Source of the DNA: SM23-28-2 sp964512285
Lineage (GTDB): Bacteria > Chloroflexota > Dehalococcoidia > SM23-28-2
DNA: 64,000 nt
NCBI GenBank assembly: GCA_964512285.1
Contig: CAZEJO010000004.1
Coordinates: 1-64,000, forward strand
Direction of reading: 5' to 3'
Part shown: piece after piece, positions 15,426 to 23,937 of the stretch
Layout: each line of letters starts with the position of its first letter
Position numbering within the stretch: the stretch's first letter is position 1
Program-made: the position numbers and the translations under genes
Notes under the pieces: generated by a model
Told to the model about the DNA's origin: nothing
Databases searched by the model: none
The model's input: only the letters and a program-made list of their open reading frames with translations

Positions 15426-17795
15426 CTAGGGCGCGATGGGCATGCCGCAACTCACGGGCGCCGTGATCAGGATGAGGAAGGGGTCGTAGTGGTTCAGCGG
15501 CCCCATGTTGGAGATGTCCGGCCGGTCGGGAAAGTACCGCTCCCAGCCTCCGGCCACCAATCGATAGGCGGCGGCATAGCTGCCAGCCGCACAGGCGAGG
15601 GCGTCTTGAGGTGGGATGCCGTCGGGGCCAGCCCAGCCGTCGTTCTGCCAGCCCACGCCCCAGTCCAGCGTCCGTTCGCCGCCCGGTGGAGCGGCCACCG
15701 GCATCTCGCAGGTCACATTGCCGGTGATCAGGATGAGGAAGGCGTCATACTGCTCCAGCGAGCCCATGTTGGATAGGTCTGGCCGGTCGGGGAAGTAGCG
15801 CTCCCAGCCTCCGGCCACCAATCGATAGGCGGCGGCGTAGTTGCCCACCGCGCAGGCGAAGGCCTCTTCGGGAGTGGAGGCCCCACTCCAGGTGGCGTTG
15901 TGCCAGCCGGGGCCCCAGTTGAGGGTGCGGCTGGGCTCAGGGCTCGGTGATGGGCTCGGCGTCACCTCTGGCACGGGTTCTGGGGCCGAGAACTCGGATG
16001 TGTTGCCGCCGGAATCGGTGGCGGTGACGGTGACGTTCGGCCCCTCGGGCGAGCCGGGGAAGCTCCAGTCGCCGTCGCCGTCCGCCGTGGTGGAGCCCTC
16101 GTACACCCTGCCCTCGTCCTCGTCGTCGGAGTAGATGTCGATGGCACAGTTGGGACAGGCAGTGCCCATCACCGACCCGAAGCCGGTGATGGCGGGCGGC
16201 GTTAGCTCTTCGTTGCCGCCGTCAGTGTTCTCGATGCCCTTGCCCCCGTTGGAGTGGATGGAGTTGCCGCGGATGGCGTTGCCGGTGGTAGCTGCGCCAT
16301 CCACCTGCACGCCGTCTTCGGTGTTGAAGGCGATGATATTGCCCTCGCCAGAAGCCGTGCCGCCGATGGTGTTGCTGTGGCAGCCACCCCCGATGAACAC
16401 GCCCCGCCCTCCATTGGGGATGGACCCTGTGCCCGAAGCGTTGGTGCCGATGTAGTTGCCCTTGACCGCGTTGCCGTTAGCGCCAGCGGTGATCTCCACA
16501 CCGGACCACTGATTGCCGGAGATGACGTTGCGCTCGCCAGCCGTGCTGCCGCCCACAGTGTTGCCGTGGGCGTCACCCGCGATGTTCACGCCTTGCGCTC
16601 CATTGGAGATGGGCCCGGTGCCTGCGGCGTTGGTGCCGATGTAGTTACCCTTGACCACGTTGCCGGTCGTGCCGGTGCCCCCGATCGCCACGCCACAGGT
16701 GCCATTGCCGGATATCACGTTGCCCTCGACGGTGTTGTTCTGGGCGCTATCGACGATGCCCACGCCCCACCCTCCATTGGGGATGGGCCCGGTGCCTGCG
16801 GCGTTGGTGCCGATGTAGTTGTCCTTGACCACGTTGCCGTCCGTGCCGGTGCCGTCGATCTCCACGCCGTTCCCGACATTGCCGGATATCACGTTGCCCT
16901 CGACGGTGTTGTTCTGGGCGCTATCGACGATGCCCACGCCCCACCCTCCATTGGGGATGGGCCCGGTGCCTGCGGCGTTGGTGCCGATGTAGTTGTCCTT
17001 GACCACGTTGCCATCCGTGCCGCTGTCCCCGATAATCACCGTGTCGTGGAGAGTGCCGGATATCACGTTGCCCTCGACGGTGTTGTTCTGGGCGCCCTGA
17101 TTGATGACTACGCCCACCATATCATTGGGGACGGCGGCTGTGCCTGACGCATTGGTGCCGATGTAGTTGCCCTTGACCACGTTGCCGTCCGTGCCGCTGT
17201 GGGCTATGTACACGCCGGTGCCGCTGCCGGATATCACGTTGCGCTCGGCAGCCGTGCTCCCGCCCACCGTGTTGTTCTGACCGCTCACCATGTACACACC
17301 GATCCGGCAGCCGTAGATTTCCAGGCCCTTAATGGTGTTGCCGTTGGAGTGGATATCGAAGGCGTCGGAGGAGCTGCTCCCACACTGCACGATCACCCCG
17401 GCCGAGGAGCCGTCGATGGTGTCGTTGCCCGTAGTGAGCCAGGGCGTGCCAGAACCCAGGGTGATGGTGTTAGGGTTGAAGACCACGGGATCGAAGACGA
17501 TGGTGTCGGCCGAGGCAGCACCGATCGTGTCGGTAGTGCTGCAGGTCGGCCCCCAGCTGGTATTGGAGACTAGAAGGCACTCGCTGCTGTTCAGCGTGCC
17601 CACGATCAGGCCGCCGGTGGCCAGCAGCATGGCCTCGAGGAGCGTGATGTGATCGTCGCGGGCATTCGTGTCGCCGGTGCCGTCGACGGTGATGGTGGCG
17701 CTCGGGCTAGCCTGGGCACTCGGCCGGTTGAGCGCCAGGAACACCGTGACTGCGGCCACCGCCACGACCAAGATAGCCAACACGAATGGTTTCAT
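15426..17795 (-). CDS. secreted right-handed beta-helix protein with C-terminal duplicated domain
   Basis: 789 residues from ATG 17795, chosen for the ribosome binding site (gaaaggggg) and the signal/anchor segment MKPFVLAILVVAVAAVTVFL directly after it. Residues about 100-490 are parallel beta-helix repeats of a NosD/PbH1 kind (NTV.GNVISGN..., NVVK.NYIGTNA.GT) with a 58-residue period. A cell-surface adhesin or polysaccharide-binding role is likely, but no catalytic signature is seen. A CBM-like sandwich (about 520-600) and a PSPSPSPEPS linker precede two copies of an 80-residue domain (about 625 and 708: LNWGPGWHNATW and LDWGVGWQNDGW, each later AAAYRLVAGGWERYFPDRPD). The same domain type ends the neighbouring YVTN protein. 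The plus-strand frame across this gene is a shadow. Confidence 0.85.
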   Translation of the reverse strand: MKPFVLAILVVAVAAVTVFLALNRPSAQASPSATITVDGTGDTNARDDHITLLEAMLLATGGLIVGTLNSSECLLVSNTSWGPTCSTTDTIGAASADTIVFDPVVFNPNTITLGSGTPWLTTGNDTIDGSSAGVIVQCGSSSSDAFDIHSNGNTIKGLEIYGCRIGVYMVSGQNNTVGGSTAAERNVISGSGTGVYIAHSGTDGNVVKGNYIGTNASGTAAVPNDMVGVVINQGAQNNTVEGNVISGTLHDTVIIGDSGTDGNVVKDNYIGTNAAGTGPIPNGGWGVGIVDSAQNNTVEGNVISGNVGNGVEIDGTGTDGNVVKDNYIGTNAAGTGPIPNGGWGVGIVDSAQNNTVEGNVISGNGTCGVAIGGTGTTGNVVKGNYIGTNAAGTGPISNGAQGVNIAGDAHGNTVGGSTAGERNVISGNQWSGVEITAGANGNAVKGNYIGTNASGTGSIPNGGRGVFIGGGCHSNTIGGTASGEGNIIAFNTEDGVQVDGAATTGNAIRGNSIHSNGGKGIENTDGGNEELTPPAITGFGSVMGTACPNCAIDIYSDDEDEGRVYEGSTTADGDGDWSFPGSPEGPNVTVTATDSGGNTSEFSAPEPVPEVTPSPSPSPEPSRTLNWGPGWHNATWSGASTPEEAFACAVGNYAAAYRLVAGGWERYFPDRPDLSNMGSLEQYDAFLILITGNVTCEMPVAAPPGGERTLDWGVGWQNDGWAGPDGIPPQDALACAAGSYAAAYRLVAGGWERYFPDRPDISNMGPLNHYDPFLILITAPVSCGMPIAP
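16711..17235 (-). repeat. 174-bp tandem repeats coding the beta-helix
   Basis: The anchor GATATCACGTTG recurs at 16711, 16885, 17059 and (one codon shorter) 17230, a 174/174/171-bp period. The two central units are nearly identical over about 145 bp, implying recent duplication within the gene. Confidence 0.8.
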
Positions 17796-17948
17796 GGCTT
17801 CGCCCCCTTTCACCTGGACATCGCCCGCATCATGCCAAAACTTCTCGGACGCGTCAACAAAGGGGAGGCCGCCACACGACGATACCATGCCATCGGCCAC
17901 GAGCAGGGCGGCCGGGATGTCGACAGGGAGGCGGTCTGGTCGATGCCC

Positions 17949-17971
17949 TGGAGGGCCGGCTGGGATTCGAA
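17949..17971 (-). other. tRNA 3'-end-like scar
   Basis: The minus strand reads TTCGAATCCCAGCCGGCCC followed by TCCA. This looks like a T-loop, the 3' side of a T-stem, a 7-nt acceptor strand, discriminator and CCA. The 5' half of the T-stem does not pair, so it is not a whole tRNA. It may be an attachment-site remnant. Confidence 0.35.
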
Positions 17972-18088
17972 CGCACGGCTCCCGGATTAGAGGGCACGGA
18001 CTGAGGGCTAACTGCTAAGACCAGATTCAGAAGCCGGGGTGGAACCGGGGTGAGGTCAGGGCAGCCTTCCGGGCCAATCCGGTGGCAG

Positions 18089-18240
18089 GTCGCCCAATCT
18101 TCGTTGGACGAGGTCACCGTCGGAGCTGGGTCGATAGAGTGTCTGACCGCAGTTGTGCACCTGCCTGAGAAGCAGACGATTGTCGGTCGGCTATCAGTGT
18201 CGGCATGCGACCCGGATTGTCAATCAGGACGTGGACGCCC
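18089..18240 (+). repeat. tail element copy 2
   Basis: Shares GTCGCCCAATCTTCGTTGGA (identical to copy 1), then CCTGCCTGAGAAGCA and GGATTGTCAATCAGG followed by GTGGACG. It lies in the 3' flank of the minus-strand YVTN gene, the same position as copy 1 relative to the beta-helix gene. Confidence 0.6.
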
Positions 18241-18331
18241 TCCCTCGACCACCCCATCGCCACCGCGAACCACACGATGGCGTTGGCCAGGGTCTCGATG
18301 TGGTGCCAGGCTTTCAGGTTCGGCCCAGACG

Positions 18332-19843
18332 CTACGGGTCGAACGTCCAGGTGGTGGGGTCCGGCTCCGTCACCAGCATGAGCACAGCGTCGTACTGCTC
18401 CAATTGGGCGATGTTGCTGACCTCCGGCCTGCTCGGCACATAGCGGCTCCAGGCTTGATTGCCGCCCAGCACGTAGAGGATGGACAAGTCCTCGGTGATG
18501 CCAGACGTGGCGTCGCCAGGCGGCTTGGTTGCCCCCGTGTAGCAGATGCTGTTCCAGCCCTGCGCCAGGCTGGCGCTGGCGGGAGAGCTGCCCGAGGGTG
18601 ACTGATGCCAAGTGGCGCCACCGGTCATAAGGAGCAGCAGCGGTTTGTAGGGACCGACGGTGGTGATGGCGCTCACCTCTGGCCTACCAGGGAACCAGCG
18701 GTCGTAGCCCTGGTCGGACCGGAGGCCGTAGACAGCGGCCACGTCGGCGAGGAAGGGCGCCAGTGCGTCTTCGATGGGTTGCTCGGCCCCGATGTAGCAG
18801 ACGTGGTTCCAGCCCGCCGCCAGTGTGAAGGCCGTAGCCCCGGGAGGAGGCGTGGGTGTAGGGGTTCCGCCAGACAGCGCGTCCGAAATGACAGAAATGG
18901 TGCCATCCCCCTGGTTAGCAACATAGGCGCGGTTGGTGGCCGGGTTCACCGCTACTCCCCTGGGTCCGTCGCCCACAGACAAGGTAGCAACGACGCTGTT
19001 CGTCGTGCCGTCGATGATCGTGACATCGTTGCTGCCCTCGTTGGTAACGATGATGTGGTTGGTGGTGGGGTTGACAGCAAGCCCAACCGACTCGGTCCCG
19101 ACCGCCACCGTGGCGACGACCGCTTTGCTGGTCGAATCGATAACGGAGACGCTCTTGTCGAACAGATTGGTCACGTAGATGCGGCCGGTGTCGGGATTAA
19201 GGGCGAGGCCCCAACCAGTCTTGTCCAGGGCGATGCTGTCAACGACCTGATTCGTGGCTCCGTCGATGACAGACACGGTGTCCTGGCTCACGACGTACAC
19301 ACGGTTCGTAGTCTGGTTCACGGCTACGCTTCGGGGCAGGAATGCGACTTCCACAGTGGCGACGACCTGGTTCGTGGCCCCATCGATGACCATGACGGTG
19401 CTGTCTAAGTGGTTGACAACGTATGCGCGGTCCGTGGCAGTGTTGACCGCGATGTCGATGGGCCAAGAGCCCACCGGCACGGTGGCTACGATCTGTCTGG
19501 TCGTCTCGTCGATGACTTTGACGTATTCTTCACCCTGCCCACCGGAGAAAGAGAGGTATAAGCGACTGGTCATTGGGTTCAGGGCGACAGCCCATGGGCT
19601 CAGTTCGAACGTCACCACGTCCACGACCTGATCAGTTGAACCGTCGACCACGGAGAGTACAGGATCCTGGCCACCGCAAGTGACATAGATACGATTAGTG
19701 TCAGCGTTCACCGCCACATCCTCAACCTTGTCAGCAACGGGAACTGTGGCCACCACGGTCGGGCCAGTCGCCCCGACGTCTGCTAGCAGGACTAACAACG
19801 CCAGCAGAAGCGACGATACAGAGAGTACGCCTCTAACGCCCAT
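18332..19843 (-). CDS. secreted YVTN beta-propeller protein with C-terminal duplicated domain
   Basis: 503 residues from ATG 19843, selected for the ggaggtgtg site upstream and because the signal peptide (about 1-27, VLSVSSLLLALLVLLADVGA) begins there. Residues 30-335 form about seven YVTN-type blades with the repeated pattern VIDG.TN.VV.......P.G.A.NP.T.RIYV.N. Such propellers are extracellular binding or surface-layer modules. A TPTPPPG linker is followed by two copies of the Chloroflexota-like tail domain (about 346 and 424: LAAGWNHVCYIG and LAQGWNSICYTG, later RWFPGRPEVS and RYVPSRPEVS). The gene resembles a sister of the beta-helix gene next to it: same strand, same C-terminal domain type, same 3' tail repeat. 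No enzymatic residues are evident. Confidence 0.85.
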   Translation of the reverse strand: MGVRGVLSVSSLLLALLVLLADVGATGPTVVATVPVADKVEDVAVNADTNRIYVTCGGQDPVLSVVDGSTDQVVDVVTFELSPWAVALNPMTSRLYLSFSGGQGEEYVKVIDETTRQIVATVPVGSWPIDIAVNTATDRAYVVNHLDSTVMVIDGATNQVVATVEVAFLPRSVAVNQTTNRVYVVSQDTVSVIDGATNQVVDSIALDKTGWGLALNPDTGRIYVTNLFDKSVSVIDSTSKAVVATVAVGTESVGLAVNPTTNHIIVTNEGSNDVTIIDGTTNSVVATLSVGDGPRGVAVNPATNRAYVANQGDGTISVISDALSGGTPTPTPPPGATAFTLAAGWNHVCYIGAEQPIEDALAPFLADVAAVYGLRSDQGYDRWFPGRPEVSAITTVGPYKPLLLLMTGGATWHQSPSGSSPASASLAQGWNSICYTGATKPPGDATSGITEDLSILYVLGGNQAWSRYVPSRPEVSNIAQLEQYDAVLMLVTEPDPTTWTFDP

Positions 19844-20117
19844 TGGAGCTTCACACCTCCTCGATGTCACGGCTGGTCTCGCCGTACCCACTACAGCACG
19901 TTAGCCACACCGGGTGCCCAACTCACCTCGCTGGGGCGCAGCCGTGTCGCTTGTAATGACGCTCGCCTACGCTCCATCGTTACTTTCTGCCCATCGCAAA
20001 CGTGCCAAACCCTTGCGGTTCCCTTGCCCCTCTCCCTGGACACAGGCATGATGAGCAGAGTTCACCTAGGCCATGCCGAGGGGTGGGTTGGGTCGAGCGA
20101 CTTTGGCGGTGTCTGGC

Positions 20118-20215
20118 CCCGGGGCAGCGCGCGGGCGTGTGACAACTGTCCCAACACCCCCAACCCCGACCAGACCGACACAGACAGCGATGGCGTCGGC
20201 AAGGGAAAGAGCTGT
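20118..20215 (+). pseudogene. thrombospondin type 3 repeat remnant
   Basis: The plus strand encodes CDNCPNTPNPDQTDTDSDGV, a canonical calcium-binding thrombospondin type 3 repeat, without any surrounding protein. Such repeats normally occupy the C-terminal part of large secreted proteins. This is therefore the stub of a deleted gene, consistent with turnover of secreted-protein cassettes here. Confidence 0.65.
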
Positions 20216-20280
20216 GGGTCGTCAACTTTCGGAATCTGTGCGGGCAGGTCCTAATCTACATCTGAAGGCTTGCTCTCGCT

Positions 20281-20317
20281 CCTCCGCAGGCGGGAGGGCA
20301 TCGCCCGGAGGCCTTTT
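20281..20317 (+). terminator. hairpin with T-tract
   Basis: CCTCCG (20281-20286) pairs with CGGAGG (20306-20311), followed by CCTTTT. It could have terminated the lost gene whose remnant lies just upstream. Confidence 0.45.
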
Positions 20318-20325
20318 CTCACCAG

Positions 20326-20348
20326 CACGTCCTGATTGACAATCCGGG
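20326..20348 (-). repeat. tail element, reversed partial copy
   Basis: CACGTCCTGATTGACAATCC is the reverse complement of the end block of tail element copy 2 (18213-18232). It lies 43 bp from junction motif copy D. Confidence 0.5.
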
Positions 20349-20370
20349 AGTCAAACCTGTTCAGGTCGTC

Positions 20371-20410
20371 TCTTCCCTCACAGCGACCGTACACTAAGTG
20401 TGGGATGTTG
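20371..20410 (+). repeat. junction motif copy D
   Basis: CGACCGTACACTAAGTGTGG with an upstream TCTTCCCTC run and a downstream GATGTTG. The core is the palindrome ACACTAAGTGT. It separates the secreted-protein modules from the defence-like module. Confidence 0.5.
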
Positions 20411-20486
20411 ACGGGTCAGCCTGTCTTGCCGTAGCCCAGACTCTACCACCTTACAGAGAGGGGATAGTGTCAACCCGTTGAGCCAC

Positions 20487-21854
20487 TCACTCCTCTGGTG
20501 AGCCCAGGAACTGCCGCGAAAGTAGGGTCAGTACCCGGGAACCAGTCTTCAACGGAATCGATGCATACGCGTGTGCGAGGGCGACGGGTATGACAGCGTC
20601 AGCATACAAACTAGTGCCGATCTTATCGAGCATCCGAACGGTTGCCGGCAGCATCGGATAGCTCTGGGGATCATGCCACGCGGTCGACATCGCAGGCGGC
20701 CTGGGAATCGTAAGGGTCAACAACTGCCCCTGCTCTGTACGATAGAAGAACTTCTGCCCGTAGTACGTGTCTCGCCCGAATGCTGCACTTCCGCCGGGTC
20801 GAGACGCGAGGATGCGACCATAAATGTAAGCGTCGGGCAGCTTCATCAGCGTCCGCCGTTCAATGCGTTCGGCTATGGCGGCAGCGTGTTCCGCGAACTG
20901 GCCGCTCTTCTCGAGACCAACGATGATGGGACGACTCAGGTGCTGCTCATCAAGAGTCCGAAAGAGCGAATCGATGAACGATTGGATCGCACCGTGCAGC
21001 CATGCCTGAGGGCCAAACATGGCCAGAGGTCCGTCGAGAATGAAAGCAACGTTCCCCAGGGCTCGGGGTTGTCTGCGAAGCAGAAACTGCAAGTATCCCA
21101 CCATAGTGAGATGTTCGAGAAAGGACATCAAACGACCCAAGGCCGTCAAGTTGCTGTGCTCCTCGGCGACCTCCTCGTGAACGCGGAGTGAATCACTTGG
21201 GAAGAGTTGGCCCCCACACAACGGGCAGGTCCGTCCTGTGAGGGGAACGTCGATGTGCTGCTCAGCGCATGAAACTGAAGCTGCGCAACGTGCAAGGGTT
21301 ACGCCACCAGTGGGGGATACCTTATCACTATGGCCCACAAGCTGCATGAAGACGTCTATGAGTCGAGCATCTTCAATCGTGTAGGTTTGAAGTATTTCAA
21401 AGATCTCTGCCCGCCATGAGTCACGAACGGTAAGCATGTCGCTCCTCGAAACGTTCGAGCTCGGCACGACTATTGAGTATAGCGATTCGTTGGAAGCATT
21501 GTGTACGATGTACGGATCGACGAGATGCTCGACACCCTGCTCAAGCATCTCTTCAAGATGGACAAGTACCCCCGCTATCTGAACGTACCCGATCCTGGTG
21601 CTCGGATACTCCTCGCGAACGGCCACCTCGCTCTGAGACCCATCAAATGACATCACCCACCGCGGTAACTCATCCGGGCAATCCATGTCGCTGGCGGACA
21701 CTAGGAGCTCGTTCGAGATCTCCGACGAGTCATCAGCTACGTGGACCCGGTAATTGGCGAGACGCTCTCGAACCATGTCGCTCTCTACAATAGGCACGTG
21801 TCCTAGTTTTCGTGCCTGCTCCCAGCCGCCGGTGCGCCGCGTCAAGTACGGCAT
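20487..21854 (-). CDS. nurA: NurA-type nuclease
   Basis: 455 residues. NurA nucleases partner with the HerA translocase to resect or degrade DNA ends. The family signatures visible are the metal-site strand WVMSFDGSQSEVAV (around residue 70), a second acidic strand FILDGPLAMFG, and conserved YGQKFFYRT near the C-terminus. A putative zinc ribbon is inserted in the middle (CAASVSC, then CPLCGG). Its ATG lies one base past the TAG of the HerA gene, so both are one operon with the D12 methylase. The pairing of HerA and NurA with a methylase on an island points to anti-phage or anti-plasmid defence rather than archaeal-style repair; that is inference. An assay would show Mn-dependent nuclease activity needing HerA. 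Confidence 0.8.
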   Translation of the reverse strand: MPYLTRRTGGWEQARKLGHVPIVESDMVRERLANYRVHVADDSSEISNELLVSASDMDCPDELPRWVMSFDGSQSEVAVREEYPSTRIGYVQIAGVLVHLEEMLEQGVEHLVDPYIVHNASNESLYSIVVPSSNVSRSDMLTVRDSWRAEIFEILQTYTIEDARLIDVFMQLVGHSDKVSPTGGVTLARCAASVSCAEQHIDVPLTGRTCPLCGGQLFPSDSLRVHEEVAEEHSNLTALGRLMSFLEHLTMVGYLQFLLRRQPRALGNVAFILDGPLAMFGPQAWLHGAIQSFIDSLFRTLDEQHLSRPIIVGLEKSGQFAEHAAAIAERIERRTLMKLPDAYIYGRILASRPGGSAAFGRDTYYGQKFFYRTEQGQLLTLTIPRPPAMSTAWHDPQSYPMLPATVRMLDKIGTSLYADAVIPVALAHAYASIPLKTGSRVLTLLSRQFLGSPEE

Positions 21855-21855
21855 A

Positions 21856-23937
21856 CTACCGCGAACCCTCCTCGTCGGCGCCTTCTGCTAGGCGCGCCAA
21901 TCCCGCAGTTCTAGCTTCCTGAATGCGAGTAGCATCGAAGAGGTCGATCTGAGTTGGGATGATGTATCGACCACTCCTCGTCTTCAGTCGCGCGAAGCCG
22001 ACATCCTCTGCTTTCAGGGTCAGTTTGGCGAAGTCCTCAAAGTCATAGTACTTCGACAGTTCCTTTACCTCAGCCTTGTTGTTGAGGTGCGTGACTATCC
22101 AGTTTGACGTGTTCGAGAGTATCAAGGGATCGACGCTGCTGACCTCTTGTGTGGCGTATATGAGCCCGATCTTATACTTGGCGGCTTCCTTACCCAGACG
22201 CACGTAGGGGTCAGCCTCAGCCGGCACGTTCATGCGATCACGGTTGAACAGGCGGTGTGCCTCCTCGATGTATATCTGTATCTGGTGCGGATCTTCTCCT
22301 TCTGCAAACCTGCGAGCAGCATCGAGGAGTATGTGATTCACGATTCGCTCCGAGCAGTACTTCAGGATAGTCTCGGAGCCCAGCGACAGGTCGATGATCA
22401 CGATTTTGCCTGCCACGAGCTCATCAAGAACCTCGTCGGCATAGTCATCGACACGAGTCGGTTGATGAAACTGGTTCAACGGCATGAGTAGTCGATATCC
22501 AGATCCAACGGAACCACCGTAAACGGCCAAGATGGCATCAAGCTGTGAATCGCGCCATTGGACAACGCTCTGATCGTCGGAGGCCGCGATAATGCCATCC
22601 CAGAAACTCGTTAGCTGGTCTCGAGCAAGGCTGACTCCCCCGCTAGGGCCAGACTGCAACTGCTCTTGGCCGCGTCTGGACAGATGCTGGTTCACCGCGG
22701 CCAAGACATTCGCGTTCACCACGAACCTAGCCCGGAAATCGCGAGGCGGTTGCAGGCCAGCCTTGATGAGCGTCGCGTACAGTGCTGCGCGCCGCCGACG
22801 TGCGCGACGAAATGCCCGCGGATCGCCTGCGTCGTTCTCGGGCCCCGTGACGTCCGCGGCCAAGAACGCTTGTATGTAGATGGACTGGTTTCTCGGAGTC
22901 AGATATGTGGTGATTATCGCCCACGTCACATCAATGGTCTCGTCGGAAAAGAAGTTGGACGAAAGAGGCCTAACGCCCTCCTCGCTACCAGTCGCGCCGT
23001 AGCGAAAGATAGTGACGAACTCAGTACCGATTTTCGATAGTGCTGTCTGATCCTGCTCGTTGACGTTAGCGTACTCGGCGGTTGGGTCGAATAAGAGTTG
23101 CCCTATCCGCTGTCCCGTCTCAGCTGCGTACTGAAAAACAGCAGTAGCAATGGTCTTCATCGCATTCGATTTGCCGAGACGAGTCATCCCAAAGACGGCG
23201 GTCTTCAACGCCACAAAGTCGGCAATATTTACGCGCACAGGCACCGAAGTGTCGCCTGCAGCCCCCACGCTTAGTCTACGTCTCCTGGTGGCTGAGCTGT
23301 ATCTGATCTCACCGATTCGAATCCTCCGAGGCGCAACCCCTGCAGTTGGATGCTCTGAGACCTCCTGCTCCGTGAGCTCAGGATAGCTGGCGATGATGGA
23401 AAGACTTCGGCCGAAAGGTTTATAGACCTTGTACCTGCTCGACGAATAGAACGTCTCGATGTCACTGCCGAATGAGAGCAGAGGCGATCCATTGACCTCA
23501 GTCTCAAAGAAGGTCCCCAGTATCTTGGCCTTGATCCCAGAGAACTGAATCTCGTTCCTGGTGAGAACATCCAGGATGGCCGGGGATGATGCGGCGCCTT
23601 CCTCGCCTCGGGTAACGACCATTTCACGCATGGCTTCGGCACGAACGTGAACCAACTCGGACTCCGCCGGAAGGGCAGCCGGTCCGATTACCCGCAAGAG
23701 AACAATCTCCTCATCATCTTGATCAGGCACGGAATCAGGTGTCATAGCGGTCGCGAGCAGAAAACAGTGCTGAGGTACTCCTCCAGCCTGTCTCTTCCAG
23801 AGATCATTCGTAAGTATCAAACAGTCGTCGTAGCCCATTGTGAAGATGCCGCCAATGAGTGTCGCCTCTTGTAGCAAAGCACTGAGCAGCAGCTCCTCTG
23901 CGACGATCTGCTCACCAAGCGACTGTCGGCTAACCAT
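21856..23937 (-). CDS. herA: HerA-like DNA translocase ATPase
   Basis: 693 residues from ATG 23937, chosen because the longer frame would overlap the methylase by 160 bp and MVSRQSLGEQIVAEE begins the HAS-barrel-like N-domain. A hexameric FtsK/HerA-superfamily motor that pumps DNA. The P-loop is FGMTRLGKSNA (about residue 250). It has a Walker-B strand GKIVIIDLSLGS (about 505) and the HerA-type YIEEAHRLF glutamate motif (about 555), followed by a sensor segment (IYATQEVSSVD). The start lies 8 bp inside the methylase gene, and NurA follows after one base, so the three genes are coupled. P-loop variants of the TRLGKSN kind are, as far as I recall, common in defence-associated HerA proteins. Confidence 0.85.
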   Translation of the reverse strand: MVSRQSLGEQIVAEELLLSALLQEATLIGGIFTMGYDDCLILTNDLWKRQAGGVPQHCFLLATAMTPDSVPDQDDEEIVLLRVIGPAALPAESELVHVRAEAMREMVVTRGEEGAASSPAILDVLTRNEIQFSGIKAKILGTFFETEVNGSPLLSFGSDIETFYSSSRYKVYKPFGRSLSIIASYPELTEQEVSEHPTAGVAPRRIRIGEIRYSSATRRRRLSVGAAGDTSVPVRVNIADFVALKTAVFGMTRLGKSNAMKTIATAVFQYAAETGQRIGQLLFDPTAEYANVNEQDQTALSKIGTEFVTIFRYGATGSEEGVRPLSSNFFSDETIDVTWAIITTYLTPRNQSIYIQAFLAADVTGPENDAGDPRAFRRARRRRAALYATLIKAGLQPPRDFRARFVVNANVLAAVNQHLSRRGQEQLQSGPSGGVSLARDQLTSFWDGIIAASDDQSVVQWRDSQLDAILAVYGGSVGSGYRLLMPLNQFHQPTRVDDYADEVLDELVAGKIVIIDLSLGSETILKYCSERIVNHILLDAARRFAEGEDPHQIQIYIEEAHRLFNRDRMNVPAEADPYVRLGKEAAKYKIGLIYATQEVSSVDPLILSNTSNWIVTHLNNKAEVKELSKYYDFEDFAKLTLKAEDVGFARLKTRSGRYIIPTQIDLFDATRIQEARTAGLARLAEGADEEGSR

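Larger units (their letters stand above)
17796..18331. other. intergenic stretch between beta-helix and YVTN genes
   Basis: No gene supported. It contains the tRNA 3'-end-like scar and the second tail element, and presumably the promoter of the beta-helix gene. Confidence 0.6.
19844..20486. other. degraded intergenic region
   Basis: No intact gene. It contains a thrombospondin-type-3 remnant, a hairpin terminator, a reversed partial tail element and junction motif copy D. Confidence 0.6.

Noticed and set aside
16254..17147. 297-residue plus-strand frame opposite the beta-helix gene
   Set aside because: Its His/Ala/Gly/Val periodicity is the mirror of the 174-bp coding repeats; no signal or motif.
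16711..17235. CRISPR-like regular spacing
   Set aside because: The period of 174 bp and intact coding frame show protein repeats, and no cas genes are present.
15225..18240. Integron attC sites
   Set aside because: GTTGGAC at 15239 and 18103 fits GTTRRRY, but no paired RYYYAAC with the required hairpin was found, and the nearby recombinase is XerC/D-like without a visible integron-specific insertion.
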